In this document: positions 41,113-50,809 of the stretch, piece by piece
Numbering within the stretch: position 1 is the first letter of the stretch
Layout: each line of letters starts with the position of its first letter
DNA from: Methanosphaera cuniculi
Lineage (GTDB): Archaea > Methanobacteriota > Methanobacteria > Methanobacteriales > Methanobacteriaceae
Reading direction: 5' to 3'
NCBI RefSeq assembly: GCF_003149675.1
Contig: NZ_LWMS01000046.1
Span: forward strand, 1-62,303
Length of the DNA: 62,303 nt
Position numbers and translations under genes: made by a program
The notes under the pieces: model-generated
The model's database searches: none
What the model was told of the DNA's origin: nothing
The model's input: the letters and a program-made list of their open reading frames with translations, nothing else

Positions 41113-42465
41113 TTAATAATTAATTATACTATTATACTCACTTCTATAGATAATTTGAATAATATCATAACTTGAATTTGAAATAATATATTCATATGCA
41201 TCTTCTAATTTCATGAAATGTTCATATTTATTATTTAATTTAGTATTTAATGATCTTCCAAGTTCTCCAACCATAATTATTGGTATTTTTGTAAGTTTTT
41301 TCATGTATTTAATTAGTTTTTCTTCATCTATTTCTTCACATGTTATACCATAATCTCCACCTAGAATTATGATATAATTATCTGAGTATCTTTTTATATT
41401 ATCAATACATTTACTAATTGATGTTGTATTAAGTCCTGGATTTATATCTTCAAATATTATCTTATCATTAACACTTTTATATGATCCACGCCCTTTTATA
41501 GATTTAATATTTTTAATATTTCTTTTAATATCATTCCATGATAAGCCTAACTTTTGTGTGATTGCTATTGCAAAAAGAATATTTTTAACATAAAAGTCAG
41601 ATAAAGCAAAACAATTAATCTGATATTTGTTATTTATTGTAATTTCTGTTTTTTTAAGAGAATAATTAATATTTGTTGTATAGATATCAGAATTTATATT
41701 ATCTAAACTTACTTGTGTAATATTATCATCTTTCATATTATCTTTGTAGTATTGATTATATGTCATCATATCACATACTACTAATTTAGCATTAAATACT
41801 GTTTTTTTAGCATTAGCTGCATTATTTGTTTTTCCTGCTATAGGATAGTTTTCAAGAATATTTGTTAAAACTCCAATATCTGTATTTGTTGTAATACCAA
41901 GTGATACTTCACATATGAAAAAGTCAATCTCATCAAGTATATCATAATTTAGTGCTTTATTTAGTGCAACAATTATACTTGCAGGTGTAATGCTTAAGGA
42001 TGTATCTAATATAATATCATCTTTATTTTTATGAAAAATTAAACCTTCAGATGTTAATGATAAAACATTAAAATCAGAAAGAAGATCACATGTAATATTT
42101 ACAGTTGTAGTTTTACCCTTAACACCAGTTATCTCAACAATAGGAAAATTCCAACCATAACATTTTTTATGTTCATTAATTAAATAACCTGTAAATTCAT
42201 GGTGTGTAAAATCACACCTAAATAATGGCTTCATATGAACAGGACATATACTGATAAACTCATCAATATGCTCCTTTACATACTCAAGATCAACAAAACA
42301 AACCATATATTTTTCCTTAAGTTCATCTTTCATTGATGTTGTAAGTTTATTATATGTATCATAGAAGTAAATTGTATCATTAGTATATTTTGAATATTCA
42401 TCAAGTAAAATAAGACCTCCATGATTTGCATCAGAAATTAAAATATTCTGAGTATCTAATAACAT
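41113..42465 (-). CDS. cfbE: Mur ligase-family protein, probable coenzyme F430 synthetase CfbE
   Basis: A 450-aa Mur-ligase-like ATPase. The central domain carries the P-loop VEITGVKGKTTTVNI (about 110-124) and a later ATP-binding/ligase region (RGSYKSVNDKIIFEDINPGLN and IIILGGDYG). Unlike murein ligases, it opens with ILISDANHGGLILLDEY and has a cysteine-rich stretch (CPVHMKPLFRCDF). These features, and its place next to a tetrapyrrole gene in a methanogen, fit CfbE, the last enzyme of F430 synthesis, which closes the lactam-like ring of seco-F430 using ATP. It could instead be another Mur-type ligase. Confidence 0.75.
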   Translation of the reverse strand: MLLDTQNILISDANHGGLILLDEYSKYTNDTIYFYDTYNKLTTSMKDELKEKYMVCFVDLEYVKEHIDEFISICPVHMKPLFRCDFTHHEFTGYLINEHKKCYGWNFPIVEITGVKGKTTTVNITCDLLSDFNVLSLTSEGLIFHKNKDDIILDTSLSITPASIIVALNKALNYDILDEIDFFICEVSLGITTNTDIGVLTNILENYPIAGKTNNAANAKKTVFNAKLVVCDMMTYNQYYKDNMKDDNITQVSLDNINSDIYTTNINYSLKKTEITINNKYQINCFALSDFYVKNILFAIAITQKLGLSWNDIKRNIKNIKSIKGRGSYKSVNDKIIFEDINPGLNTTSISKCIDNIKRYSDNYIIILGGDYGITCEEIDEEKLIKYMKKLTKIPIIMVGELGRSLNTKLNNKYEHFMKLEDAYEYIISNSSYDIIQIIYRSEYNSIINY

Positions 42466-42574
42466 AAATATTAGTCCTCCCTGTTTTTTTTAAATTATCA
42501 TCTTTAAAGATAAATAATATACTGGTAAAGAAAAAAATAAAAAAATAAGTAAAATAAGTGAAAATAATAATAAT

Positions 42575-43402
42575 TTATATTATATTAAGTTTACTATTTA
42601 CACTCTTATAGAAGCTTTGTTTAAATCTGACAAAGTATGCTGAATGATCAGATTTTCGAACCTTAATTTCTTCAAGAAAATCAAATCTACTTGTAAGCAT
42701 ACCATCAAGTACAGCCACTCCTTGTTTTCCTTCCTTAAGAAACTGGACAGTTATAAGACTTTCTGCTGGAACAATTTTAGGACGAGTATTAAGCTTAAAT
42801 GGACATATTGGTATGATAATTGCAGCATCAACACGAGGATCTACAATAGGACCACCCGCAGACATTGCATATGCTGTTGAACCACTAGGTGTTGATACAA
42901 TAAGACCATCAGCACGAACATCATCAACAACCTCCTCATCAACAAGAACACGTAAATTAAGCATCTTAGCAGGCTGACTTGTCATTATAACAAGTTCATT
43001 AAGAACAGTATGCCATTCATTATCACATAAAACATCAAGCTGTAAACGTTCTTCAATGAAAAAATCATAATTTAAAAGTTTTTCAAGACATTCAAAAACA
43101 TTTTCAGGATCTACTTCTGTAAGAAAACCCACAGTTCCCATGTTAATACTAAGAATTGGAATCTTCTTAGGAGAAAGTACATGCTGTGCATTAAGAACTG
43201 TTCCATCTCCACCAACACACAACACAATATCTGAACTCATATCATCAAGTGCTACATCATACATACTAAATTCAGGAAGTTTTTCAACTAATGATGAGTC
43301 AACTTCAACTTCCACATTATTTTCAAGAAGATATTTTATTATACTACAATCAAGTTCAATAGCATCCTCTTTATCTGTACGTGATACAATTCCTATTTTC
43401 AT
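42575..43402 (-). CDS. nadK: NAD kinase
   Basis: A 275-aa NAD+ kinase, making NADP+ from NAD+ and ATP or polyphosphate. The GGDG motif of the family lies at residues 64-67 (CVGGDGTVL), and SGSTAYAMSAGGPIVDP (about 176-192) is the second conserved region. It is transcribed right after the IMPase-family gene (43447-44295). In Methanocaldococcus the same two activities occur as one fused protein (MJ0917), so the pair likely balances NADP synthesis and breakdown. Confidence 0.94.
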   Translation of the reverse strand: MKIGIVSRTDKEDAIELDCSIIKYLLENNVEVEVDSSLVEKLPEFSMYDVALDDMSSDIVLCVGGDGTVLNAQHVLSPKKIPILSINMGTVGFLTEVDPENVFECLEKLLNYDFFIEERLQLDVLCDNEWHTVLNELVIMTSQPAKMLNLRVLVDEEVVDDVRADGLIVSTPSGSTAYAMSAGGPIVDPRVDAAIIIPICPFKLNTRPKIVPAESLITVQFLKEGKQGVAVLDGMLTSRFDFLEEIKVRKSDHSAYFVRFKQSFYKSVNSKLNII

Positions 43403-43446
43403 TTTTATTCTTATCCCCTTTTTTTTACTATCTTTTTTTTTATTTT

Positions 43447-44295
43447 TTAGTTTATTAAGTCTATAATTTTCTTATGAATACTTTCATTTGCCACAGCAAC
43501 AATGGATGTTGTCTCCATTAAATCAAGCTGACTTGAAAGTTCATTTGAAAGTTTATCTGTAACAATACCATTATTTTCCTTAAGTATAAGTTGTGCTGCT
43601 GCAATATCAAGAAGACGTACAGAACCAGTATCAAGAAATGCATCATATGTTCCATCAGCAACATAACAAAGCTCAATAGAAATAGCTCCAATAAGACGAA
43701 GTCTACGTATTGATGAGAGCAACTTGTTAACACGTTCTTTATCTTCTCTGTAAATATAATTACAAACAGTAGCCTCAGAAAGATTAGAAATATTTGAAAT
43801 GCTCATTTTTTTATTATTCTTTAATGCTCCCTGATTTTTCACAGCTATATATGTATCTTCATTTGCAAAATTTTTAACAAATCCAATTTCAATATTTCCA
43901 AGAGTAATATTATTAATATCCTTATCATCCTTAATTTCAGCAATAGCAATGGAAATACCATAACATGGAATTTGTTTTAAAGCATTAGTTGTACCATCAA
44001 GTGGATCCATGATAAGAATAATTTCAGGATCATCATCACCAATCTTTATTGTTCCAATTTCTTCACTAATAAGAATCAGTGAATGACCTGTACTTTCAAG
44101 TGTCTTAATAGCAGCATTTTCAGCATATTCATCAATCTTATGAGTAGGAGTACCATCAGCTCCTATTTTTGTAATAGTATCAACTTCAGGATCACTAGCT
44201 GCATTTTTTATTGCATTTTCAACATTAAGAGCAATTGTATCTGAAACTTCAAGCCAAAAATTTATCACATCATCATTCATATTTAATTCCCACAT
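43447..44295 (-). CDS. Inositol monophosphatase-family phosphatase
   Basis: A 282-aa Mg2+/Li+-dependent phosphatase. The metal site IMDPLDGTTNALKQIPCYGISIA (about 94-116) and SEEIGT (about 79-84) are typical, as is the C-terminal RLLDIAAAQLILKENNG. Archaeal members hydrolyse inositol-1-phosphate, fructose-1,6-bisphosphate or NADP. The neighbouring nadK favours a NADP phosphatase or dual FBPase/IMPase role. The start is either ATG 44295 (MWELNMNDD) or ATG 44280 (MNDDVINFW); the GGGA before the second is weak, so both remain possible. Confidence 0.88.
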   Translation of the reverse strand: MWELNMNDDVINFWLEVSDTIALNVENAIKNAASDPEVDTITKIGADGTPTHKIDEYAENAAIKTLESTGHSLILISEEIGTIKIGDDDPEIILIMDPLDGTTNALKQIPCYGISIAIAEIKDDKDINNITLGNIEIGFVKNFANEDTYIAVKNQGALKNNKKMSISNISNLSEATVCNYIYREDKERVNKLLSSIRRLRLIGAISIELCYVADGTYDAFLDTGSVRLLDIAAAQLILKENNGIVTDKLSNELSSQLDLMETTSIVAVANESIHKKIIDLIN

Positions 44296-44478
44296 CTAAA
44301 ATCTAAGTTCTTTATTTAAAATTTTAAAAAATATAATTCTAATTTTATTTTCTGTAAAATTAAGTTTTTTTTCTTTTTTAAGTTAATATAATTAATAATA
44401 TATTAGTAATAAAATAAGTAAATTATCAAAAAATTCAGGATATAATATTAAAATCTAATTTGAAAAAAAAGGATAAAT

Positions 44479-44485
44479 GGTGGTG
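44479..44485 (-). terminator. C-rich 3'-end patch after the large adhesin gene
   Basis: The complement of GGTGGTG, 36-42 bases after the stop, followed in the sense strand by CC and T8 (44463-44472). Confidence 0.45.
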
Positions 44486-44520
44486 ATTGAAATTATATTT
44501 AATCTAAAAAGGTAGAATAT

Positions 44521-47500
44521 TTATTGTTCTGTTTCGTATGTATTTCTGTTTTTAATTATTCCTTTTTCATTGTAGTTTATGCTACTTGATTTTGTTGTTG
44601 AGTTTGTGTTTTCTATTGTTAGTATTGATTTTAGATTATAATTTACACTTCCACGATTTGCTATGTTGTACATGTTTTTTGTGTTGTTTATGGTTATATT
44701 TCCATTATTGTTGTAGTTTACTCCTCCATCATAGTTTGCTTTGTTTTCTTTGAATGTTGAATCATTTATATTTATATTTCCATGATCATTGTAGTTTACT
44801 GCTGCATTGTTTATTACTTTATTTTCTTTGAATGTGGATTTTATGATTTCTAGATCTTTGTAATTGTAATTTACTCCTCCACGTGTTGCGTTGTTTTGAT
44901 TTAAATTGGATGATCTTATAATCATACTACCATAGTTTGCATTTACCCCACCATTTGTTGCTGTGTTGTTTGTGATTTGTGAGCTTGTTATGTTAAGTTT
45001 TGCGTTTTTGTTGTTGTAGTTTACTCCTCCATAGTTTAATGCTTTGTTGTTTATGAAGTTTGAATTGTTAATTGTAAGTTTGTTTTTATCGTTAAAGTTT
45101 ACTCCACCATTTATTTTTGCATTATTGTTTTTATATGTGGATTTTACAATGATAGTTTCACCAATGTTATAGTTTACACCACCACGGTTTGCTGTGTTAA
45201 ATGAGAAGTATGATTTGGTTTCATTTACAAATCCATTGTTGTTGTATATTATAGCTCCATTTAATGCTTTGTTGTTTGAAAATGATGAGTTTAGTATTTT
45301 AACTTTTCCATGATCATTATATATTACTCCACCATTTTTGGTTGCTGTACAATTTAAGAATATGGAATCATAAATGTTTATTGTTCCATTGTTATTATAG
45401 ATTACGCCTCCACGAGTTGCTGTTGCATATCTTATTTTAAAGTTATATAATTCAAGAGTATAACCAGGGTCTACTATGATGAATTGTTTATTATTTTCAT
45501 CAAGGAGATTTCCATTTCCATAGATTCTTAGTGTTTTATATGTTGAATTTCCCCATGTTATTAGATCTGTCCAGTTATAGTTTCCTCGTGTAAGGTTTAC
45601 TGTTGCTATACTATATGGATTTAGTGTTTGTTGTTTGAAGTTATTAACTGCATCTACTAATGCTTTGTATCCACTTACATTTTTAACTGGGTGTGTTGGC
45701 TTAGATAAGTTAAAGATAGCAGATTGTGTGCTTCCAATGTATTGTGTGTTAGATAGGTAATCTAGGGTTAAGTTATGTACTTTGATATCATAGTTATTTG
45801 TCATTTTCATTTGATATGTTATTGTCCCGTTTTTTACTGGTATTTCTATTGTTTTATTGTTGTTGTCTTTTTGTGTTATTCCATCAATTTTAAGTGTTAC
45901 AACTCCTGTTGTTACAGGTTTATTATTTACATCAAAGATGTTTGATTGTATTTTCAGGTTTTCATTTACTGACACATTTTGAGTTAGGTTTTTTATTTTT
46001 ATTTGTGTATTTATTGGGTTTATTGTAACTTCTAGTTGTGTTATGTTATTTTCTTCTACTGTTATTGTTATATTTTCTAATCCCTGGTTTACTGCTGTGT
46101 ATGTGCTTTGTACATATCCATTTTTTGTCTGATTTTCTGATATGCTTCCAAGGTTTGATTTTCCTGATACTATGGTGTTATCTGGCATGTTACCGGTTGA
46201 TTGAGTTATAGTGTTTCCATCTGTTAGGTAGTTAAAGTCATAGTTGATTTTAGTTGTTTGAGTTGAATTTAATTTATCTGTATCAATTTGTGTTTTAAGA
46301 TAGATCCATTTTTCTGGTGCATCTACATTACTAAGTAGTTCATTCCATTGTGGTGTATTAGAACTCCACCAGTTATCTTCTAGAGTAGAATTGTTGTTTT
46401 CTGAATAAATTAATGCAAGTGTATCATTATTATTTTTAATAAAAGCTGATTTAGTAACATTTAATGTTCCATTATTGTATATTATAAGACCTTTTGGATC
46501 AAAATATGATACTTTATATCCTTCATATGTGTTAGTAATTTTTGTATTTCTAAATATGGTTTTTGTAACATTTAAATTTCCATTATTATATATTGCTCCT
46601 CCATAACTTTTTCCACATGATTCTACTGTATTATTTTCAAATAAGGAATTATTTATTGTCATATTTCCATTATTATATATTGATCCACCAAATCCATCTG
46701 AAGGTAGGCTTAATGATTGTATGTAATTATTTGTAAATTTTGTATTATTTATTTTAACAGTTCCTATATTATAAAGTATTCCACCTTTACAATCACATTC
46801 ACCACTAGTTGTTGGTGAACCACCTGTTATATATTCATCACGATTCCAGTAATCTATGAAGTTGGTTTTTTCCCTACAATAACTGTTATTAAATATAGTA
46901 TTTTCTATTTCAAGTAATCCAGTATTATATAATCCTCCAGTTACATGAATATAGAAATCATCAGTAACATTATGCTCAATTACATAATCATTACCAGCTT
47001 CAGTATTTATACGTTCTTCGTATTGGAGCTGCTCACTTGTTAAATTACTGTTTGTAATCTTCATTTTTCCTGAATTATTTAATAAATCAACTAAACCTTC
47101 AACATTATCTAAAATAACTGTTCCCTTATTTTGCATTCTAAACCATCTAATTTCAAGATTTGAAATATTTAAATTAACTGATGATGATATCTTAAAATTT
47201 CCATTTTGAAGAATAACGTTATTGGAAGTTCCTTGAATTGTAATATTTAATTTTTTTGGTGTGTTTAATTTATTATTTCTACTATAAAGATTATATATTC
47301 CGTCATTTGCTAAATTAAGTATATAATTATGGTCTTCTGATTGATTTGCTACAATATCATTAAGAGTATCATTTAATTGTGTACCATTTGTAATTGTGTA
47401 TATTTTATTTTGTGTTTCTGCTGTTTTAATATTCTTTGTAGTATTTGATTCTATATTATATTTTCCAGTATTTTCCTTTTCTGTTGAATTTTTATTATTT

Positions 47501-47781
47501 TCTAATCTATCTTGACTTTGTTTGGTTTTTGAATTATTATTATTACTTATTATATGAGAAGTATTTTTTTTTATACTATTTGATGATTGTTTTATTTCTT
47601 TATTTATATTTGTTGAAATTGTACCTTGATCTATACTATTATCATAATTGTTTATGTCTTGAGATGTTATTTGATCTGAACTTATATTATCTGGATTTTC
47701 AGCATTCAGAACGCTCAGTGACATAAACAGTGTTATTAGTATCATTCCAATAAGTACTTTCTTGTGATTTTGTATTTGCAC
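44521..47781 (-). CDS. Adhesin-like beta-helix protein with GGVNYN coils
   Basis: A very large secreted protein, about 1086 aa from the GTG at 47781, where AGAGG lies at the right distance upstream. An earlier in-frame GTG at 47790 is too close to that site. Signal peptide: KKVLIGMILITLFMSLSVLNA. Residues about 120-480 form a parallel beta-helix with NNGNMTINNSLFENN-type coils. An Ig-like region spans about 520-700. The C-terminal ~350 residues are about 14 further coils, each with the motif GGVNYN or GGVIYN followed by N-x-G. It ends ETEQ with no membrane anchor. It is downstream of, and overlaps, the 47699-50434 adhesin gene. A role in surface adhesion is inferred from family. Confidence 0.85.
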   Translation of the reverse strand: MQIQNHKKVLIGMILITLFMSLSVLNAENPDNISSDQITSQDINNYDNSIDQGTISTNINKEIKQSSNSIKKNTSHIISNNNNSKTKQSQDRLENNKNSTEKENTGKYNIESNTTKNIKTAETQNKIYTITNGTQLNDTLNDIVANQSEDHNYILNLANDGIYNLYSRNNKLNTPKKLNITIQGTSNNVILQNGNFKISSSVNLNISNLEIRWFRMQNKGTVILDNVEGLVDLLNNSGKMKITNSNLTSEQLQYEERINTEAGNDYVIEHNVTDDFYIHVTGGLYNTGLLEIENTIFNNSYCREKTNFIDYWNRDEYITGGSPTTSGECDCKGGILYNIGTVKINNTKFTNNYIQSLSLPSDGFGGSIYNNGNMTINNSLFENNTVESCGKSYGGAIYNNGNLNVTKTIFRNTKITNTYEGYKVSYFDPKGLIIYNNGTLNVTKSAFIKNNNDTLALIYSENNNSTLEDNWWSSNTPQWNELLSNVDAPEKWIYLKTQIDTDKLNSTQTTKINYDFNYLTDGNTITQSTGNMPDNTIVSGKSNLGSISENQTKNGYVQSTYTAVNQGLENITITVEENNITQLEVTINPINTQIKIKNLTQNVSVNENLKIQSNIFDVNNKPVTTGVVTLKIDGITQKDNNNKTIEIPVKNGTITYQMKMTNNYDIKVHNLTLDYLSNTQYIGSTQSAIFNLSKPTHPVKNVSGYKALVDAVNNFKQQTLNPYSIATVNLTRGNYNWTDLITWGNSTYKTLRIYGNGNLLDENNKQFIIVDPGYTLELYNFKIRYATATRGGVIYNNNGTINIYDSIFLNCTATKNGGVIYNDHGKVKILNSSFSNNKALNGAIIYNNNGFVNETKSYFSFNTANRGGVNYNIGETIIVKSTYKNNNAKINGGVNFNDKNKLTINNSNFINNKALNYGGVNYNNKNAKLNITSSQITNNTATNGGVNANYGSMIIRSSNLNQNNATRGGVNYNYKDLEIIKSTFKENKVINNAAVNYNDHGNININDSTFKENKANYDGGVNYNNNGNITINNTKNMYNIANRGSVNYNLKSILTIENTNSTTKSSSINYNEKGIIKNRNTYETEQ

Positions 47782-50434
47782 TTTTTGCACCCTCTATTGT
47801 TATTGTCATATTTTGTCTACATTCTGTATAATGACTAGTTCCACCATATACAAATGTTATTAAATATGTATGAGAATAGTTTCCTGTATTAGTTACATTT
47901 AATGTTAGATTTGCATCTTTAATACTAGATGCAGTACCTTGTGATACTCCATTTATTTTAAATATGAATTTACCTTCTTCAATATTTTGTGATCTTCCAT
48001 CCACTACTTCTGCTTGTATAATGTATTGACTTTTATTTGTAGGATTTTGTGTTGCAGTTAGTCTAATATATGATTGTCTTGGATCTCCTGGTTGATATGT
48101 TATTTCCTCATTATCGAATTTTAATGTTACTTTTATAACATGAGCTGGGATTGTTATAACTTCACTTTTATATATTTCGTATGTTTGTATTTTTGTTTCA
48201 TTTGCATAATAAGTTATTACTGTAAAGTTTTGACTTGGAAGATAATATACACTATCAAAAATACCACATTCATTACTGCTTGTCTTATTACATAGTTTAA
48301 TGTTAATCACAAAATCCATACTTTGATTATTATTCCATACTTTACTCCATTGTGTAAATAATAGTACCATTGGACAGGTAGCATCTACATTATTATTTGC
48401 TGTGATATTTCCATGATTACTTCCCCACCAGTTATATTTTGCAGTAACTGTATTATTTGTTGTTGAATATATTGAATAATTTCCAATATTATCATATATT
48501 TTAGATGAGCGAATTTCTACAAAATTTCTTTCTGTAGAGTTTATGTTATTATAATATATTGCAGAACCAAGGTTTGCTTTGTTTTTATATATAATTGATT
48601 TAAATAATCTTAAAAATGTGGAATTATTAATAAATAAAGCTCCTCCTTTTTCCTTAGCAGTATTTTCAGTAAATGTAACATTTTCAACTGATAAATGTTG
48701 ATATTCTGGAATAAAAATTGCTCCACCATTTTCTGCTATATTATTTGTGAAAACTGTATCATGTATAGCTACAGTTAAATGACTTTGATTAAATGATATT
48801 GCTCCTCCAAGTTGTGCAATATTATGATTAAAGACGTCATTATTAATATGCACACCTAAATCAGATGTATTAAACATTATCACTCCTCCACTCATTGCAG
48901 AGTTATTAATGTAAGTATTGTTTACAAAGTCTATGAAATCAATATCATTTGTACAAAACATTACTCCACCAAAAGCAGCTGAGTTATTTATAAATAAGTT
49001 ATTTTTGATAGTCCAATTTGAACTTTGTCCATGACCACTTAAAGCTCCTCCTAGTGAATAAAACTTACCATTTAAATAAGTTTTATTTAAATAATTATTA
49101 ATAAACTGACAATTTTCAATAATAATCATATCATCAGTTCCAACACCTATTACTGCTCCTCCACGTCTTACTGCTGAGTTATTTTCAAATATTGAATTTT
49201 TAATAGTAGTTTGTCCAAAACTATGAATTGCTCCTCCATGATTACCTGCATAATTGTTTATAAAAGTACAATCAGTAATATTAGTAATATTTCCACTATT
49301 AATACTAATAGCACCAGCAAATGTTGCAGTATTATTAATAAATGTTGTATTTGTTATAATTCCTCCACCACTTCCAAGTGTTATAGCTCCACCACGACTT
49401 GCATTATTAAGAGTATTTTTATTATTAGCAGTATTATTAACAAAGTTAGAATTAGAAATATTAATAGTTGAACTAGTAGATGTATATATACAACTACCAT
49501 TCACTGCACTATTATTAATAAAATCACAATCTTTCAATGTTAAATTAGAACTTCCAAGATAGATAGCTCCACCACATCCTTTATTTCCTGTTACATCTGT
49601 AGTATTAACTTTATTATTTTTAAAACTACAATTTGATATGTGTCCTATACTATCTTTACCTCCAATATGTAAAACTCCAGCTCTTTGAGTAGCGATATTA
49701 TCATAAAATTGTGAATTAGTTATATTAATTTTATTTTCTTTACCATTAGAAAATAAGACTGACCCCATTCTTCCAATATTATCTGAAAAAATACAATTAT
49801 TAATTAACAGAATAACATTGGATCTTGCCATAATTACTCCTGGATAAGAAGCATCATCATTTTGATTTGCATTAATAAATTTTAAATTATCAAATGTTAA
49901 TTTTGTATTTGTTATATTAAACCCAACATTATTATTACAGTTAATTATTGTTTGTTGGTTATTTTCTCCATTAATTGTTAAACTTTTGCTTATGACAATT
50001 TGTTGATCTAAAATATATTCACCATTTTTCATATTAATTATTGAGTTGTTTTCTATGCTTGTCACTGCTTTTTGTAGTGTTTTATATGGGTTGGATTCAT
50101 CTCCATTGTTTTCATCACTTCCAGTATTTGCATCGACATATAATATTTTTTGTTCATTGACATTTTGGATAGAAGCTTGTGAAGTTTCTATGTTATCATT
50201 TTCTTCATAGGTTGTATCATATTTATCTGTGTCTATTTTAGGATAAGTGGAATCTTCATCTATGAAGATATATTCATTATTACTTTTTTCATTTGTATTT
50301 ATATTACTTTGAATTGATAGGTCATCAGTACCATCAGATGAAATAATATCAGTATTATTAGATGTAGCATAACAACTACCAAGGCTAAGTAATATTAAAC
50401 AAATTAAAAGTATAATAAATTTATTACTTTTCAT
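47699..50434 (-). CDS. Adhesin-like beta-helix protein
   Basis: A 911-aa secreted adhesin-like protein. The ATG at 50434 follows AGGAGATA and starts MKSNKFIILLICLILLSLGSCYA, a signal peptide. After an acidic spacer comes ILYVDANTGSDENNGDESNPYKTLQKAV, the usual lead-in of the family's beta-helix domains. Some twenty coils follow (about 115-690, GGAIxxx and NNSAxxxGxx patterns), then an Ig-like C-terminal domain (about 790-890). It ends TERSEC, reading 83-92 bases into the next adhesin gene in another frame. No membrane anchor or pseudomurein-binding repeat is visible. Confidence 0.88.
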   Translation of the reverse strand: MKSNKFIILLICLILLSLGSCYATSNNTDIISSDGTDDLSIQSNINTNEKSNNEYIFIDEDSTYPKIDTDKYDTTYEENDNIETSQASIQNVNEQKILYVDANTGSDENNGDESNPYKTLQKAVTSIENNSIINMKNGEYILDQQIVISKSLTINGENNQQTIINCNNNVGFNITNTKLTFDNLKFINANQNDDASYPGVIMARSNVILLINNCIFSDNIGRMGSVLFSNGKENKINITNSQFYDNIATQRAGVLHIGGKDSIGHISNCSFKNNKVNTTDVTGNKGCGGAIYLGSSNLTLKDCDFINNSAVNGSCIYTSTSSTINISNSNFVNNTANNKNTLNNASRGGAITLGSGGGIITNTTFINNTATFAGAISINSGNITNITDCTFINNYAGNHGGAIHSFGQTTIKNSIFENNSAVRRGGAVIGVGTDDMIIIENCQFINNYLNKTYLNGKFYSLGGALSGHGQSSNWTIKNNLFINNSAAFGGVMFCTNDIDFIDFVNNTYINNSAMSGGVIMFNTSDLGVHINNDVFNHNIAQLGGAISFNQSHLTVAIHDTVFTNNIAENGGAIFIPEYQHLSVENVTFTENTAKEKGGALFINNSTFLRLFKSIIYKNKANLGSAIYYNNINSTERNFVEIRSSKIYDNIGNYSIYSTTNNTVTAKYNWWGSNHGNITANNNVDATCPMVLLFTQWSKVWNNNQSMDFVINIKLCNKTSSNECGIFDSVYYLPSQNFTVITYYANETKIQTYEIYKSEVITIPAHVIKVTLKFDNEEITYQPGDPRQSYIRLTATQNPTNKSQYIIQAEVVDGRSQNIEEGKFIFKINGVSQGTASSIKDANLTLNVTNTGNYSHTYLITFVYGGTSHYTECRQNMTITIEGAKSANTKSQESTYWNDTNNTVYVTERSEC

Positions 50435-50801
50435 TGAAATTTTATCTCCTAGTTTTTTTTATATTTATGTTTAATATAAGAATTTTACAACATATTTATC
50501 AAATAATTCACATGTTTTATGATAGGATTTTTAAAAAAATATATTGAGATACTTTTTTTATTTATATGGTTTTATTATTTTTAAATAATTTAAATTTATC
50601 TAATTTATTTTAATTTTTTTTTAACTTTGATTTTTATAATTTTATATCCTAATTTCTAATTTTATATTGGAAATATTCAATTAGTAAATATTATTAGAAA
50701 AAAAGTTAATAATCAGTTATGCTATTCATAAATATTCATATTAAATATGATCATACTCTTATTGTTTGTATTTTACTTCACTATTGATTGTTATATTGTT
50801 T
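50435..50801. other. AT-rich intergenic region upstream of the adhesin operon
   Basis: Promoter region of the leftward adhesin gene pair and left flank of the ISL3 element. No gene is visible. Confidence 0.45.
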
Positions 50802-50809
50802 GTTTTTTG
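50802..50809. repeat. Target-site duplication, left copy
   Basis: GTTTTTTG immediately outside the left end of the insertion sequence; it is identical to the right copy. Confidence 0.85.
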
